Assembly: GCA_017474045.1 (NCBI GenBank)
Contig: JAFUHX010000046.1
Location: 1-45,118 of the forward strand
Length of the DNA stretch: 45,118 nucleotides
Direction: 5' to 3'
Source: Clostridia bacterium
GTDB lineage: Bacteria; Bacillota; Clostridia; Oscillospirales; Acutalibacteraceae
The position numbers and the translations under genes were made by a program. The notes below the pieces were generated by a model. That model was not told the origin of the DNA. It worked only from the letters and a program-made list of their open reading frames with translations, and ran no database searches. This document shows positions 16,769-26,788 of this stretch, in pieces (within the stretch, counting starts at the first letter, position 1; each line of letters begins with the position of its first letter).

Positions 16769-16797
16769 TTGACAAATAATAAGTGTTGATGTATAAT
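16769..16797 (+). promoter_or_regulatory. Sigma-A promoter of the tarIJ operon
   Basis: Consensus TTGACA (16769-16774), 17 bases, consensus TATAAT (16792-16797). A strong vegetative promoter about 55 bases before the start. Confidence 0.88.
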
Positions 16798-16851
16798 ACA
16801 TAGTTGAATGAAAATGAAAAAAATCATTTAATTTTTAATGAGGTGAAATAT

Positions 16852-17562
16852 ATGATTTATGCTGTAATTGCTGCCGGCGGAATCGGAAGCAGAATGGGAA
16901 ACATGGAAAAACCCAAGCAATATCTTAAAATTAAAAACAAGCCCATAATCGTTCATACGGTTGAGAAGTTTTATGTTAATGCCTGCTTTAAAAAGGTGAT
17001 TATTCTTTGCCCTGATCAATGGGTAAACTACACCAAAGAAGTTCTTGCAAAATATCTTCCTGAAAACGACAAGGTAATTGTTCTCAAGGGCGGAAGCACC
17101 CGAAACGAAACAATTATGAATTCAATTAAATATATTGAAGAAACCGACGGTCTCGACGATGAAACCGTAATTGTTACTCATGACGCAGTCCGTCCCTTCG
17201 TTTCGGCAAGAATTATTGAAGAAAACATTGAAGCTGCCCTCAAGTATGGCGCAACAGACACCGTTGTTCCCGCAACAGACACAATTGTTGAAAGTCAGAA
17301 CGGCAAGGTTATAAGCTCAATTCCCGACAGAAGCAAGCTCTATCAGGGTCAGACTCCTCAGGCATTTAAGGCAAAGCTTCTTAAAGACCTTTATTATAGC
17401 TTAACAGAAGAAGAAAAAGATATTCTGACCGATGCTTGCAAGATTTTCAGCATGAAGGGCTATGACGTTCACATGATTGACGGCGAGGTTCATAATATCA
17501 AAATCACATATCCCTATGACCTTCGTGTTGCCAAGGCTTTGCTTGACGAAGAAATTAAATAA
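16852..17562 (+). CDS. tarI: Ribitol-5-phosphate cytidylyltransferase
   Basis: A 236-residue nucleotidyltransferase of the IspD/TarI family that makes CDP-ribitol from CTP and ribitol 5-phosphate. The CTP-binding start is AAGGIGSRMG..KPKQ, followed by GGSTRNETIMNSI, VTHDAVRPF and QTPQAFK. Details such as GSRMGN and LTDACKI are TarI-like rather than IspD-like, and the next gene is tarJ, which decides the call; IspD of the isoprenoid pathway is the alternative. The start at 16852 follows GAGGTGA. First gene of a three-gene operon. Confidence 0.88.
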   Translation: MIYAVIAAGGIGSRMGNMEKPKQYLKIKNKPIIVHTVEKFYVNACFKKVIILCPDQWVNYTKEVLAKYLPENDKVIVLKGGSTRNETIMNSIKYIEETDGLDDETVIVTHDAVRPFVSARIIEENIEAALKYGATDTVVPATDTIVESQNGKVISSIPDRSKLYQGQTPQAFKAKLLKDLYYSLTEEEKDILTDACKIFSMKGYDVHMIDGEVHNIKITYPYDLRVAKALLDEEIK

Positions 17563-17574
17563 GGAGTTTGTTCA

Positions 17575-18600
17575 ATGCTTAATACAGTTTACAGATTAAC
17601 TCAGCCGAGAAAAATTGAAATCGAATTTTCTGAAATCGATATTTTCAGCTCTGATGTTATTGTAAGACCAACATATCTTTCAATCTGCAACGCAGACCAA
17701 AGATATTTTCAAGGCAACCGCGACGCAAAGGTTCTTGCCCAAAAGTTGCCGATGGCTCTTATTCATGAAGCTGTGGGCGAGGTTGTTTATTCTCCTGACG
17801 GTTCCTTCAAGCCCGGAGATAAGGTTGTTATGATTCCGAATACTCCCACAGAAGATGATGAAATCGTTGCTGAAAACTATCGCCGTTCAAGTAAGTTCCG
17901 TGCCAGCGGCTTTGACGGTTTTATGCAGGAATACGTTCAGTGCTCACCCGACAGACTCGTTCTTCTTCCTGATGAAATCAACCCCGAGGTTGCTTCATTT
18001 ACCGAAATTGTTTCAGTCAGCGTTCATGCAATCACCCGTTTTGATAAAATTGCTCATTCAAGAAGAAATATAATCGGCGTTTGGGGCGACGGTAATCTCA
18101 GCTATATGACCAGCCTTTTTCTTAAAAAATTCTTCCCTGAAAGCAAGGTTTATGTTTTCGGAATTGTTCCGAGAAAGCTTGCCGATTTCACTTTCGTTGA
18201 TGAAACCTTCCTGACAACTGAAATTCCCGAAGATTTAAAGCTTGACCATGCGTTTGAATGTGTTGGCGGAAATGCTTCTCAGGTTGCCATTAACCAGATT
18301 ATTGACTATATCAATCCTGAAGGAACCATCTCTATTCTCGGCGTTAGCGAATATCCTGTTCCCATTAATACAAGAATGATTCTTGAAAAGGGACTGAGAA
18401 TGTTCGGAAGCAGCCGAAGCGGAAGAGAAGACTTTGCCAAAACGGTTGAAATGTATAAAAAGCATCCCGAAATTGTTGAGCATCTTTCAAGAATGGTCAG
18501 CTATGTCAAGCCTGTCAGAAATATTAAAGACATGATGGAAGCTTTTGATCTTGACACCCAAAAGTCTTTCGGTAAAACCGTTATGAAATGGGAAAAATAA
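17575..18600 (+). CDS. tarJ: Ribulose-5-phosphate reductase (ribitol-5-phosphate forming)
   Basis: A 341-residue zinc-dependent medium-chain dehydrogenase that reduces ribulose 5-phosphate to ribitol 5-phosphate with NADPH. Visible features are the metal ligands Cys38 (SICNADQRYF) and His64-Glu65 (IHEAVGEV), the PGDKVVMIPNTPTE segment, the nucleotide site GVWGDGNLSY and HAFECVGG. These are characteristic of TarJ rather than of other alcohol dehydrogenases. It follows tarI by 12 bases with GGAG upstream. Together they form the CDP-ribitol pathway. Confidence 0.92.
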   Translation: MLNTVYRLTQPRKIEIEFSEIDIFSSDVIVRPTYLSICNADQRYFQGNRDAKVLAQKLPMALIHEAVGEVVYSPDGSFKPGDKVVMIPNTPTEDDEIVAENYRRSSKFRASGFDGFMQEYVQCSPDRLVLLPDEINPEVASFTEIVSVSVHAITRFDKIAHSRRNIIGVWGDGNLSYMTSLFLKKFFPESKVYVFGIVPRKLADFTFVDETFLTTEIPEDLKLDHAFECVGGNASQVAINQIIDYINPEGTISILGVSEYPVPINTRMILEKGLRMFGSSRSGREDFAKTVEMYKKHPEIVEHLSRMVSYVKPVRNIKDMMEAFDLDTQKSFGKTVMKWEK

Positions 18601-18607
18601 AATTTTA

Positions 18608-18639
18608 ATTACCCTTCACCTTTTTTTGTGAAGGGTAAT
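18608..18639 (+). other. Hairpin between tarJ and the phosphotransferase gene
   Basis: A 12-bp perfect stem (ATTACCCTTCAC with GTGAAGGGTAAT) around an eight-base T-rich loop. It is not followed by a T-run on the plus strand, so it should not terminate efficiently there. It may stabilise the tarIJ message or lower expression of the next gene. Confidence 0.6.
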
Positions 18640-18667
18640 GTTGAGTAATTTCAGAAAGGGGCTTCTT

Positions 18668-20032
18668 ATGAAAAAAATAAAAATGCTTCTGCAGAGAACA
18701 TTGTTTTACAGAATATATCTTCTTTTTGTCAAGTATTTCAGAAAAACAAAAAAACTGATCAGAAACCAGATTAACCCAAGATATAATCGCTATCTTCTGA
18801 AGACAAAATATCCTGCAATTTACAAAAAGTATTCAAAATTGCCCGTTGACGAAAAAAAGGTTGTTTTTGTTGAAATCAGACTGCCAAAATTAACAAACAG
18901 CTATAAAGTCATTTATGATGAGCTATACAGAAACTATGATTTCGACATTCACTGCCATTTTCTCCGCAACACCTTTGTTTCAAGAAAAGAATACAGAAAG
19001 CGCTGCGAAGCTTTTATTAAAGATATTGCAACAGCCAAATATGTGTTTATGGATGAAGCCACAAACATAATGGGCAAGTTTGTTACCCGTGAGGAAACGG
19101 TTATAACTCAGCTGTGGCATGGCTGCGGTGCTTTCAAAAAATTCGGGTTCAGTACAGCTGACGCTATTTTCGGTGCTACCCGCGAACAGATGATAAAATT
19201 CCCCTTCAACAGAAACTATACCCATGTTACTGTCAGCAGCCCCGAAGTTATCTGGGCTTATGAAGAAGCCATGAACTACACCCATGAAAGCGGAGTAGTC
19301 AAAGCTTTGGGAAGCAGCAGAACCGACATTTTTTATGATAAAGATTTCATTGAAGAAGCATATAGCAACTTCTATGAGCTCATGCCTCAGGCTAAGGGTA
19401 AAAAGGTGATTTTATATGCACCCACATTCCGCGGAAGAGTTGCCAAGGCCACTTCTCCCAAAAGACTTAACATTGAGCTTTTGAAATATGCTTTGGGAGA
19501 TGAATATGTTCTTGTTACAAAACATCATCCTCTTGTCAGAAAGCTTCCTAATATTCCCGAAAACTGCATTGATTTTGCTCAGGATATGACAACCGACCTT
19601 TCAATAGAAGAGCTTCTTTGCGTCAGCGATATCTGCATTTCAGACTATTCATCTCTTGTTTTTGAATATTCACTTTTTGAAAGACCGCTGATTTTCCTCG
19701 CTCACGACCTTGAAACCTTCTTTGATTGGAGAGGCTTTTATTATGACTATTTTGAGCTCGCTCCCGGTCCTGTTGTGAAAAACACTTGTGAAATTCTCAG
19801 CTATATTAAAGAAATTGAAGAAAAGGGCTTCGACAAATCTCAGGTTGTTAAGTTCAGAGAAAGGTTTATGTCTTCCTGCGACGGTCACGCAACCGAAAAA
19901 ATTCTTAAAACAGCCATGACAGAGGAAGCAAGAGAAGCTTACAAGAAAAAAGAACCTCTCCCCAAAGAAAAATATCATCTTATTCCCTCAGCTGATGATT
20001 TTGACGGAGAAAAATATTCATTTGAAAAATAA
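18668..20032 (+). CDS. CDP-polyol phosphotransferase (TagF/TarL family)
   Basis: A 454-residue peripheral membrane enzyme of the CDP-glycerol glycerophosphotransferase family, which adds polyol-phosphate units to a lipid-linked chain. Family landmarks are WHGCGAFKKFG at 150-160 (catalytic His151 by analogy), YAPTFRG at 250-256, KHHPL at 285-289 and SDYSSLVFEYS at 325-335. The N-terminal 60 residues are strongly basic and suit membrane attachment. Its place after tarIJ suggests a CDP-ribitol donor, making it a ribitol-phosphate primase or polymerase, but donor choice cannot be read. The start at 18668 follows GAAAGGGG. The gene ends in repeat copy 2. Confidence 0.85.
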   Translation: MKKIKMLLQRTLFYRIYLLFVKYFRKTKKLIRNQINPRYNRYLLKTKYPAIYKKYSKLPVDEKKVVFVEIRLPKLTNSYKVIYDELYRNYDFDIHCHFLRNTFVSRKEYRKRCEAFIKDIATAKYVFMDEATNIMGKFVTREETVITQLWHGCGAFKKFGFSTADAIFGATREQMIKFPFNRNYTHVTVSSPEVIWAYEEAMNYTHESGVVKALGSSRTDIFYDKDFIEEAYSNFYELMPQAKGKKVILYAPTFRGRVAKATSPKRLNIELLKYALGDEYVLVTKHHPLVRKLPNIPENCIDFAQDMTTDLSIEELLCVSDICISDYSSLVFEYSLFERPLIFLAHDLETFFDWRGFYYDYFELAPGPVVKNTCEILSYIKEIEEKGFDKSQVVKFRERFMSSCDGHATEKILKTAMTEEAREAYKKKEPLPKEKYHLIPSADDFDGEKYSFEK

Positions 20033-20039
20033 AGTAATC

Positions 20040-20135
20040 GGTCTGTAAAAAATTTCAGACCGCATAAAACAAGAAAAACAAAGGGTTTCTTCCGGTTCAA
20101 CTACCAAAGAAACCCTTTTAACATTTATAAAGCTA
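20040..20135 (+). repeat. 3'-end repeat element, copy 2, with hairpin 20080-20118
   Basis: It follows the phosphotransferase stop by eight bases. Flank: GGTCTGTAAAAAATTTCAGACCGCATAAA, which itself can fold (GGTCTG with CAGACC). Main hairpin: AAAGGGTTTCTT with AAGAAACCCTTT. Exit: TTAACATTTATAAA. Same orientation as the upstream gene. Confidence 0.8.
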
Positions 20136-20171
20136 ATGATTTGTTTTTTTGACCGCGTGTTCATAGTGCTT

Positions 20172-21752
20172 TTATTTTTTCAGTGCAATTTCTTCGCAGA
20201 TTTCTCTGAATACTCCTGCGCAGTCGGTGTTTCCGCCACTTCCGTTTTCACAAAGAACAACAACGATATAATGAGGATTATCAGAAGGATAAAAGCCGGC
20301 AAACCATGTTCGGCAAATTTCTTTTCCTTTTTCAAAAATTCCTGATTGAGCTGTTCCTGTTTTTCCGGCAAGAGAAAGAATTTCACTTTTAGCGTTTGAT
20401 GCGTTTCCGTTTTCCACAACAGAAGAGAGCATTTTTCTCATTTTAAGAACGGTGTTGTCAGAAAAAACCTTGGTTGCCACCGCATTTTCTTTTGTTTTAA
20501 CAAGACCGTTTGAGTTGGCGTAGCCATAAAAAATAGTTGGGGTAACAGCGTTTCCTGTAGCTAGGGCATGATAGACAGACAAAACATGAAGCGGAGACAT
20601 AAGAAGCCTTCCCTGACCGAAGGAAAGGTTAGCTCTTTCTCCTGCTGAGGCAAGATTATCGTTAGAGGGAAGAACACCCTTGGTGCCGCAGATGTTTTCA
20701 GCAATTTCTGTCTCGCTTTCTATGCCCAAAAGACGACAGATATAAAGCAGATAATCTCTGTCGATTTTTTCCATAAGATTTATAAAATAACAGTTGCAGC
20801 TTTTTTCAAGAGCTTCGGTCATGTTAATTTTTTTGTGTGCGGTTCCTTCAAAACAGCGAAAAACTGTGTCGCCGACTTTGATTTTTCCTTTGCAATTATA
20901 AACCAGACTTTCAGAAATTGCGTTTTCAAGAGCGCAGGCGGCAACAAGCGGTTTAAAAACTGACCCCACGCTATAGCTTTGAAGTGCTTTATTAACGAGA
21001 GGCGAGTTGTCTTCAGAAAGATTTTCAGAAACATCGTTTCTGTTAAAAACAGGAATACTTGCCAGAGAATAAATTTCACCGGTGTCAATATGCATAACAA
21101 TGGCGGCTCCGCTTCTTATCTTGCTTTTTTCAAGGGCGGCTTCAGTAATTTCCTGAATAACGCTGTCTATTGTTAAAACAACGCCCGCCTTTGAAGAAAA
21201 GTTATTGTCAACAACTGTTTTATCAAGCCCCGCTAAAGCTCTTCCGTGGGCGTCAACCTCAAATTTAACGCTGAGCTTTCCGCCGTTTTCCTTCAGATAG
21301 GTGTTATATGCTTTTTCAACACCTGAAAGACCGTTTGTCTCAGCCTTGTCAAGATATCCTGTTATATGGCAGGCAAAGCTTCCGCTGTAGCGAACGGGAA
21401 CAGAAAAGGTCCTGACAAGCTCCGTGTTGACCTCTTCCTTCAGCTCAAGAGAAAAGGGCTTTCCTGATTCGATTTTTTCAAGGAGCTCTTCTTTTGAAAG
21501 AGAAACAGCGGGCAACTCAGCGGCAGACGGAGAGGGAGTAACGGCGGCAATAAGCCTGTTTTCCCGGTCAGTAATAAGCCTTAAGTTTCTGTCATATATT
21601 TTTCCCCGTGATGAACCGATTTCAACGGTTTTTGTTTGTTGCGACCGAGCAGCCTGAGAAATCATGCTCATATTTATGTTTATAATTTTCATCATCAATA
21701 AAAGAAAAAGAGTTGTGACTGCAACAGAAACGGTAACAAGTCTGTTTTTCAT
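20172..21752 (-). CDS. Class B penicillin-binding protein (transpeptidase)
   Basis: A 526-residue membrane-anchored D,D-transpeptidase that cross-links peptidoglycan. One N-terminal membrane helix (about 5-25) is followed by the class B pedestal start RGKIYDRN (50-56). Catalytic motifs are SVFK (Ser264-Lys267), SCN (318-320) and KTG (464-466). It lacks C-terminal PASTA domains and is shorter than typical FtsI/SpoVD or PBP2 (580-700 residues). It could serve division, elongation or sporulation; sequence alone does not decide. The start is at 21752, with CAGGTGA upstream; a further in-frame start 42 bases earlier lacks a ribosome binding site. Confidence 0.92.
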   Translation of the reverse strand: MKNRLVTVSVAVTTLFLLLMMKIININMSMISQAARSQQTKTVEIGSSRGKIYDRNLRLITDRENRLIAAVTPSPSAAELPAVSLSKEELLEKIESGKPFSLELKEEVNTELVRTFSVPVRYSGSFACHITGYLDKAETNGLSGVEKAYNTYLKENGGKLSVKFEVDAHGRALAGLDKTVVDNNFSSKAGVVLTIDSVIQEITEAALEKSKIRSGAAIVMHIDTGEIYSLASIPVFNRNDVSENLSEDNSPLVNKALQSYSVGSVFKPLVAACALENAISESLVYNCKGKIKVGDTVFRCFEGTAHKKINMTEALEKSCNCYFINLMEKIDRDYLLYICRLLGIESETEIAENICGTKGVLPSNDNLASAGERANLSFGQGRLLMSPLHVLSVYHALATGNAVTPTIFYGYANSNGLVKTKENAVATKVFSDNTVLKMRKMLSSVVENGNASNAKSEILSLAGKTGTAQSGIFEKGKEICRTWFAGFYPSDNPHYIVVVLCENGSGGNTDCAGVFREICEEIALKK

Positions 21753-21850
21753 AAAATCACCTGAGAATATTTTCTGCTTTAACTTAATAAGCATACAAAA
21801 GAAAAAATTAGAAAAAAATCCAATAATTTATATAAAGTTTTAAAAAAGAC

Positions 21851-21910
21851 TTGATTTTTATGAAAAAAGAGGCTAAAATAAGATTAGCACTCGGAGACAA
21901 AGAGTGCTAA
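21851..21910 (+). promoter_or_regulatory. groESL promoter with CIRCE (HrcA) operator
   Basis: TTGATT (21851-21856), 17 bases, TAAAAT (21874-21879). Directly downstream is a perfect CIRCE: TTAGCACTC (21884-21892), nine bases, GAGTGCTAA (21902-21910). CIRCE is the operator of the heat-shock repressor HrcA, so groESL is expected to be induced by heat and misfolded protein. Confidence 0.96.
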
Positions 21911-21977
21911 AAATTAGCAATAAAACAGCGAGACAGCAAATTTCTGTCGAACTGACATATTTCAGGAGGATCCAGCA

Positions 21978-22262
21978 ATGAAAATTAAACCCCTTGCAGA
22001 CAGAGTTGTTCTTAAAGCAACAGAAATTGAAGAAACCACAAAAAGCGGCTTTATTATAACAAGCGCTTCTCAGGAAAAGCCCCAGTTTTCAATCGTTGTG
22101 GCTGTTGGCCCCGGCGGTCTTGTTGACGGCAATCAGATTGAAATGATTGTTAAAGAGGGCGACAAGGTTATTACTGCAAAATACGCAGGAACCGAGGTTA
22201 AGATTGATAACGAAGAATATACTATTGTTAAGCAAAGCGATATTCTTGCAATCGTTGAGTAA
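21978..22262 (+). CDS. groES: Co-chaperonin GroES
   Basis: A 94-residue subunit of the heptameric lid of the GroEL cage. It starts with IKPLADRVVLK and has the mobile-loop region EETTKSGFIITSASQEKPQ (about 17-35), then VVAVGPGG and the typical end of the beta-barrel. Its ribosome binding site is AGGAGGATCC. The groEL start lies 18 bases after the stop, in one CIRCE-controlled transcript. Confidence 0.97.
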   Translation: MKIKPLADRVVLKATEIEETTKSGFIITSASQEKPQFSIVVAVGPGGLVDGNQIEMIVKEGDKVITAKYAGTEVKIDNEEYTIVKQSDILAIVE

Positions 22263-23921
<1,659 letters not shown>

Positions 23922-23948
23922 TTTTCAAAAATTATAGCTGAATAATAA

Positions 23949-23993
23949 AAACACACCTGAGAGCAATTTGCTTTGCTTAAAGGTGTGTTGTTT
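23949..23993 (+). terminator. Terminator of groESL
   Basis: AACACACCT pairs with AGGTGTGTT across a long loop that contains a small inner hairpin (AGCAA..TTGCT), followed by GTTTTTGTTTTC. It lies 28 bases after the groEL stop. Confidence 0.85.
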
Positions 23994-24016
23994 TTGTTTT
24001 CAGTTAAGATTTTGTT

Positions 24017-24373
24017 TTATTCATCAAGGTGTTCTCTTGCAATGTCGAGAATTCCTTTGACATGGTCATCGGAAAGAGAGTAATAAACAATTTTTCCTTC
24101 TTTTCTGTTTTTAACCAGATTTGCCTGCCTGAGCGTTTTAAGCTGATGTGAAACGGCAGATTTGGTCATGTTTAAAACAACGGCAATGTCGCAGACGCAA
24201 AGCTCGTTCTCATGAAGCGCCCAAAGAATTTTAAGCCTTGTTTTGTCGCCAAAAACTTTATAGAAATCTGCAAGGGAAGAGAATTCGCCGTCAAGAAGCA
24301 TTATTTTTTTTGTTTCTTCAACTGTTTCGCTGTGAATATGGTTGCAGTCGCAGAAAATTTCAAGCTTATCCAT
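24017..24373 (-). CDS. ArsR/SmtB family metal-sensing repressor, CadC-like
   Basis: A 118-residue winged-helix repressor. The ELCVCD motif with Cys59 and Cys61 matches the alpha-3 site of CadC. The N-terminal CDCNHIH (Cys8, Cys10) can supply the alpha-3N ligands, so Cd(II), Pb(II) or Zn(II) sensing is likely. The recognition helix is MTKSAVSHQLKTLRQANLV, and the wing contains EGKIVYYSL. The start follows GAGGTTAAAAC. It has its own promoter (24416-24444) and no transporter gene beside it, unlike most CadC genes, so its target is elsewhere. Confidence 0.88.
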   Translation of the reverse strand: MDKLEIFCDCNHIHSETVEETKKIMLLDGEFSSLADFYKVFGDKTRLKILWALHENELCVCDIAVVLNMTKSAVSHQLKTLRQANLVKNRKEGKIVYYSLSDDHVKGILDIAREHLDE

Positions 24374-24415
24374 GTTTTAACCTCTCTTTTTCAGGTTGAC
24401 AAATACTGTGTAAAT

Positions 24416-24444
24416 ATTATACCTTGCCGAAAAAATAAAGTCAA
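24416..24444 (-). promoter_or_regulatory. Promoter of the CadC-like gene
   Basis: On the minus strand TTGACT, 17 bases, TATAAT. The start-site region, ATATTTACACAGTATTTGT, is an A/T-rich imperfect repeat like ArsR-family operators, suggesting self-repression; that part is inference. Confidence 0.75.
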
Positions 24445-24502
24445 TTAAAAAAAGCATCTTCTTTTTGCCAAAGTCGGCGCTTGAAGAAGATGCTTTTTGT
24501 TT

Positions 24503-26449
24503 TTACCAGATTACTTTTGTTTCAATGTCGTTTTTAATAAGCTCAATAAAATCTGAAATTGCCATTGAGCCTTGGTCGCCCATACTTCTTTTTCTGACAG
24601 AAACTGTTTTTTCTTCGGCTTCTTTGTCGCCGATAACAAGAACATAGGGAACCTTTTCAAGCTGAGCTTCACGAAGCTTATAGCCGAGCTTTTCGCTTCT
24701 TGTGTCAACAGAAACATCATCTATGCCGGCTTGCATGAGAGCATTTTTGATTTCATAGGCGGCGTCATGATGTCTGTCGGCAATGGGTGTGATTCTGACC
24801 TTCTCGGGTGCAAGCCAGACGGGGAAGGCTCCTGCATATTTTTCAATAAGAAGAGCAAGCGTTCTCTCGTAGCAACCGATTGATGTTCTGTGAATGATAT
24901 ATGGGTTTTTCTTTGTTCCGTCTTTGTCAACATATTCCATTCCGAATTTTTCAGCGAGCATCTGGTCAATCTGAATGGTGATAAGAGTGTCTTCTTTTCC
25001 GTGAACATTTTTAATCTGAATGTCCAGCTTGGGGCCGTAGAAGGCAGCTTCACCAATTCCGATTTTATAGTTAACATTAAGGTCGTCGAGAATTTTTTTC
25101 ATAACGCCCTGAGCCTCTGCCCATTGCTCTGCAGTTCCGATGTATTTATCCTTGTCGTCAGGATCCCACTGAGAGAAACGGTAGGAAACGTCTTCATAGA
25201 GACCAAGAGTTTTGAGTATGAAGGTTGTCAGCTCAAGACAGTTTCTAAATTCATCAGCGAGCTGCTCGGGAGTGCACATAAGATGTCCTTCGGAAATGGT
25301 AAACTGACGAACACGGATAAGACCGTGCATTTCTCCTGATGCCTCATTTCTGAAAAGAGTTGAGGTTTCGCCAAGGCGCATGGGAAGATCGCGATAGGAA
25401 CGGGCTCTGTTAAGATAGGCTTGATATTGGAAGGGGCAGGTCATGGGGCGAAGGGCAAAAACTTCGTCGTCTTTTTCTTCGTCGCCTAAAACAAACATAC
25501 CGTCCTGATAGTGATCCCAATGGCCGGAGATTTTATAAAGGTCGCTTTTTGCCATAAGGGGAGTTTTTGTTCTCAGCCAGCCGCGCTTCTTTTCTTCGTC
25601 TTCAACAAAACGCTGAAGAGTCTGAACAATGTGTGTTCCCTTGGGAAGAAGAATAGGAAGACCTTGGCCGATGTAGTCAACAGTTGTGAAAATTTCAAGC
25701 TCACGGCCTAATTTGTTGTGGTCGCGCTTCTTGGCTTCTTCAAGCTGAAGAAGGTGAGCTTCAAGGTCACTTGCCTTTGTAAAGGCTGTTCCATAAATTC
25801 TCTGAAGCATTTTGTTTTTGCTGTCGCCGCGCCAATATGCGCCTGTGCAAGAAGTCAGCTTAAAGGCTTTTAATCTTGATGTGTCAGGAATATGAGGGCC
25901 GGCGCAAAGCTCGAAAAATTCGCCCTGACGATAGAAAGATATTTTCTCTCCCTTGTCGGCGTGTTCTTTAATAAGCTCAACCTTATAGGTTTCGCCTTTT
26001 TCTTCCATAAGACTGATTGCTTCTTCGGGTTCAAGCTCAACTTTTTCAAGGAAAAGATTTTCCTTAACAATTTTTTTCATTTCGCCTTCGATTTTAACAA
26101 GAATTTCGGGAGTGAAAGCAACCTCGCTGTCAAAATCATAATAAAATCCACCGTCAACGCTGGGACCGATAGCGAGCTTTACTTCGGGGAAAAGGCGTTT
26201 AACAGCCTGGGCAAGAACGTGAGAGCAGGTGTGGTTGAAAGCTCTTTTTCCGTCTTCGTCATCAAAGGTGAGAATTGAAACGGAAGAATCTTCGTTTAAA
26301 ACGGTTCTTAAATCACATTTTTCGCCGTTAACTTCAGCGAGACAGGCAGCCTTATAAAGTCCTGCGCCGAGGCTTTTGGCAATTTCGAGAACGCTGACGC
26401 CGTTTTCATATTCGCGAACAACGCCGTCTTTGAGAGTAATTTTGATCAT
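24503..26449 (-). CDS. thrS: Threonyl-tRNA synthetase
   Basis: A 648-residue class II aminoacyl-tRNA synthetase that charges tRNA-Thr. Order: TGS domain (about 1-60), the editing domain with HTCSHVLAQAVKRLFP (HxxxH motif) and SAD region, then the catalytic core with PMTCPFQYQAY, RLGETSTLFRNEASGEMHGLIRVRQF (motif 2 region) and HRTSIGCYERTLALLIE (motif 3), and a C-terminal anticodon-binding domain. The ATG at 26449 is chosen since AGAAAGGA lies eight bases upstream; an ATG nine bases earlier abuts that site. It is controlled by a T-box. Confidence 0.97.
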   Translation of the reverse strand: MIKITLKDGVVREYENGVSVLEIAKSLGAGLYKAACLAEVNGEKCDLRTVLNEDSSVSILTFDDEDGKRAFNHTCSHVLAQAVKRLFPEVKLAIGPSVDGGFYYDFDSEVAFTPEILVKIEGEMKKIVKENLFLEKVELEPEEAISLMEEKGETYKVELIKEHADKGEKISFYRQGEFFELCAGPHIPDTSRLKAFKLTSCTGAYWRGDSKNKMLQRIYGTAFTKASDLEAHLLQLEEAKKRDHNKLGRELEIFTTVDYIGQGLPILLPKGTHIVQTLQRFVEDEEKKRGWLRTKTPLMAKSDLYKISGHWDHYQDGMFVLGDEEKDDEVFALRPMTCPFQYQAYLNRARSYRDLPMRLGETSTLFRNEASGEMHGLIRVRQFTISEGHLMCTPEQLADEFRNCLELTTFILKTLGLYEDVSYRFSQWDPDDKDKYIGTAEQWAEAQGVMKKILDDLNVNYKIGIGEAAFYGPKLDIQIKNVHGKEDTLITIQIDQMLAEKFGMEYVDKDGTKKNPYIIHRTSIGCYERTLALLIEKYAGAFPVWLAPEKVRITPIADRHHDAAYEIKNALMQAGIDDVSVDTRSEKLGYKLREAQLEKVPYVLVIGDKEAEEKTVSVRKRSMGDQGSMAISDFIELIKNDIETKVIW

Positions 26450-26480
26450 TGAAATCATCCTTTCTGTTTAATTTAAAAAT

Positions 26481-26745
26481 AAAAAATCATCCCAACAGCA
26501 AAAACGCATTGGGATGAAGCTGAAAATCAGTTCCACGGTTCCACCCGTATTCCGCGCATTGAAACGCGGCACTCTTCTGACTTTAACGCAGTCCTACGGC
26601 GAGCCTTGCGTAAAAACTTTTTCGGCTCGCGCTCGGGAGTGGTAGCGCTTTGAGGTTTAACAGCCTGCTTTCAGCAAAATACAGGCCTCTCTGAGAAAAA
26701 CACCGGTTAAAACGCCTTCTCCGTCATCGCTTTATGAAGGGATTA
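26481..26745 (-). promoter_or_regulatory. T-box leader of thrS (threonine specifier)
   Basis: On the minus strand the leader ends with the antiterminator T-box bulge ACGGGTGGAACCG (26536-26548), followed by a terminator hairpin (ATCATCCCAA with TTGGGATGA, 26486-26517) and a T-run. Near the 5' end, GCGCTACCACTCCC holds the specifier: ACC at 26641-26643 and the adjacent ACT both encode Thr. Uncharged tRNA-Thr would pair there and with the bulge, favouring read-through when threonine is scarce. This accounts for nearly the whole thrS-rpiB gap. Confidence 0.95.
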
Positions 26746-26759
26746 AATTTTTCGAAAAT

Positions 26760-26788
26760 ATTTTATCACCTGAAACGGACTTTGTCAA
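26760..26788 (-). promoter_or_regulatory. thrS promoter overlapping the rpiB 3' end
   Basis: On the minus strand TTGACA (26783-26788), 17 bases, TAAAAT (26760-26765). The -35 shares bases with the rpiB stop codon. Confidence 0.85.

Noticed and set aside
16852-17562. Calling the cytidylyltransferase IspD
   Set aside because: The protein pattern is closer to TarI and the adjacent tarJ gives the matching substrate. IspD would be expected near ispF, which is absent.
21753-21850. A clear promoter for the class B PBP gene
   Set aside because: The A/T-rich stretch gives several weak -10 matches but none with a good -35 at 16-18 bases.
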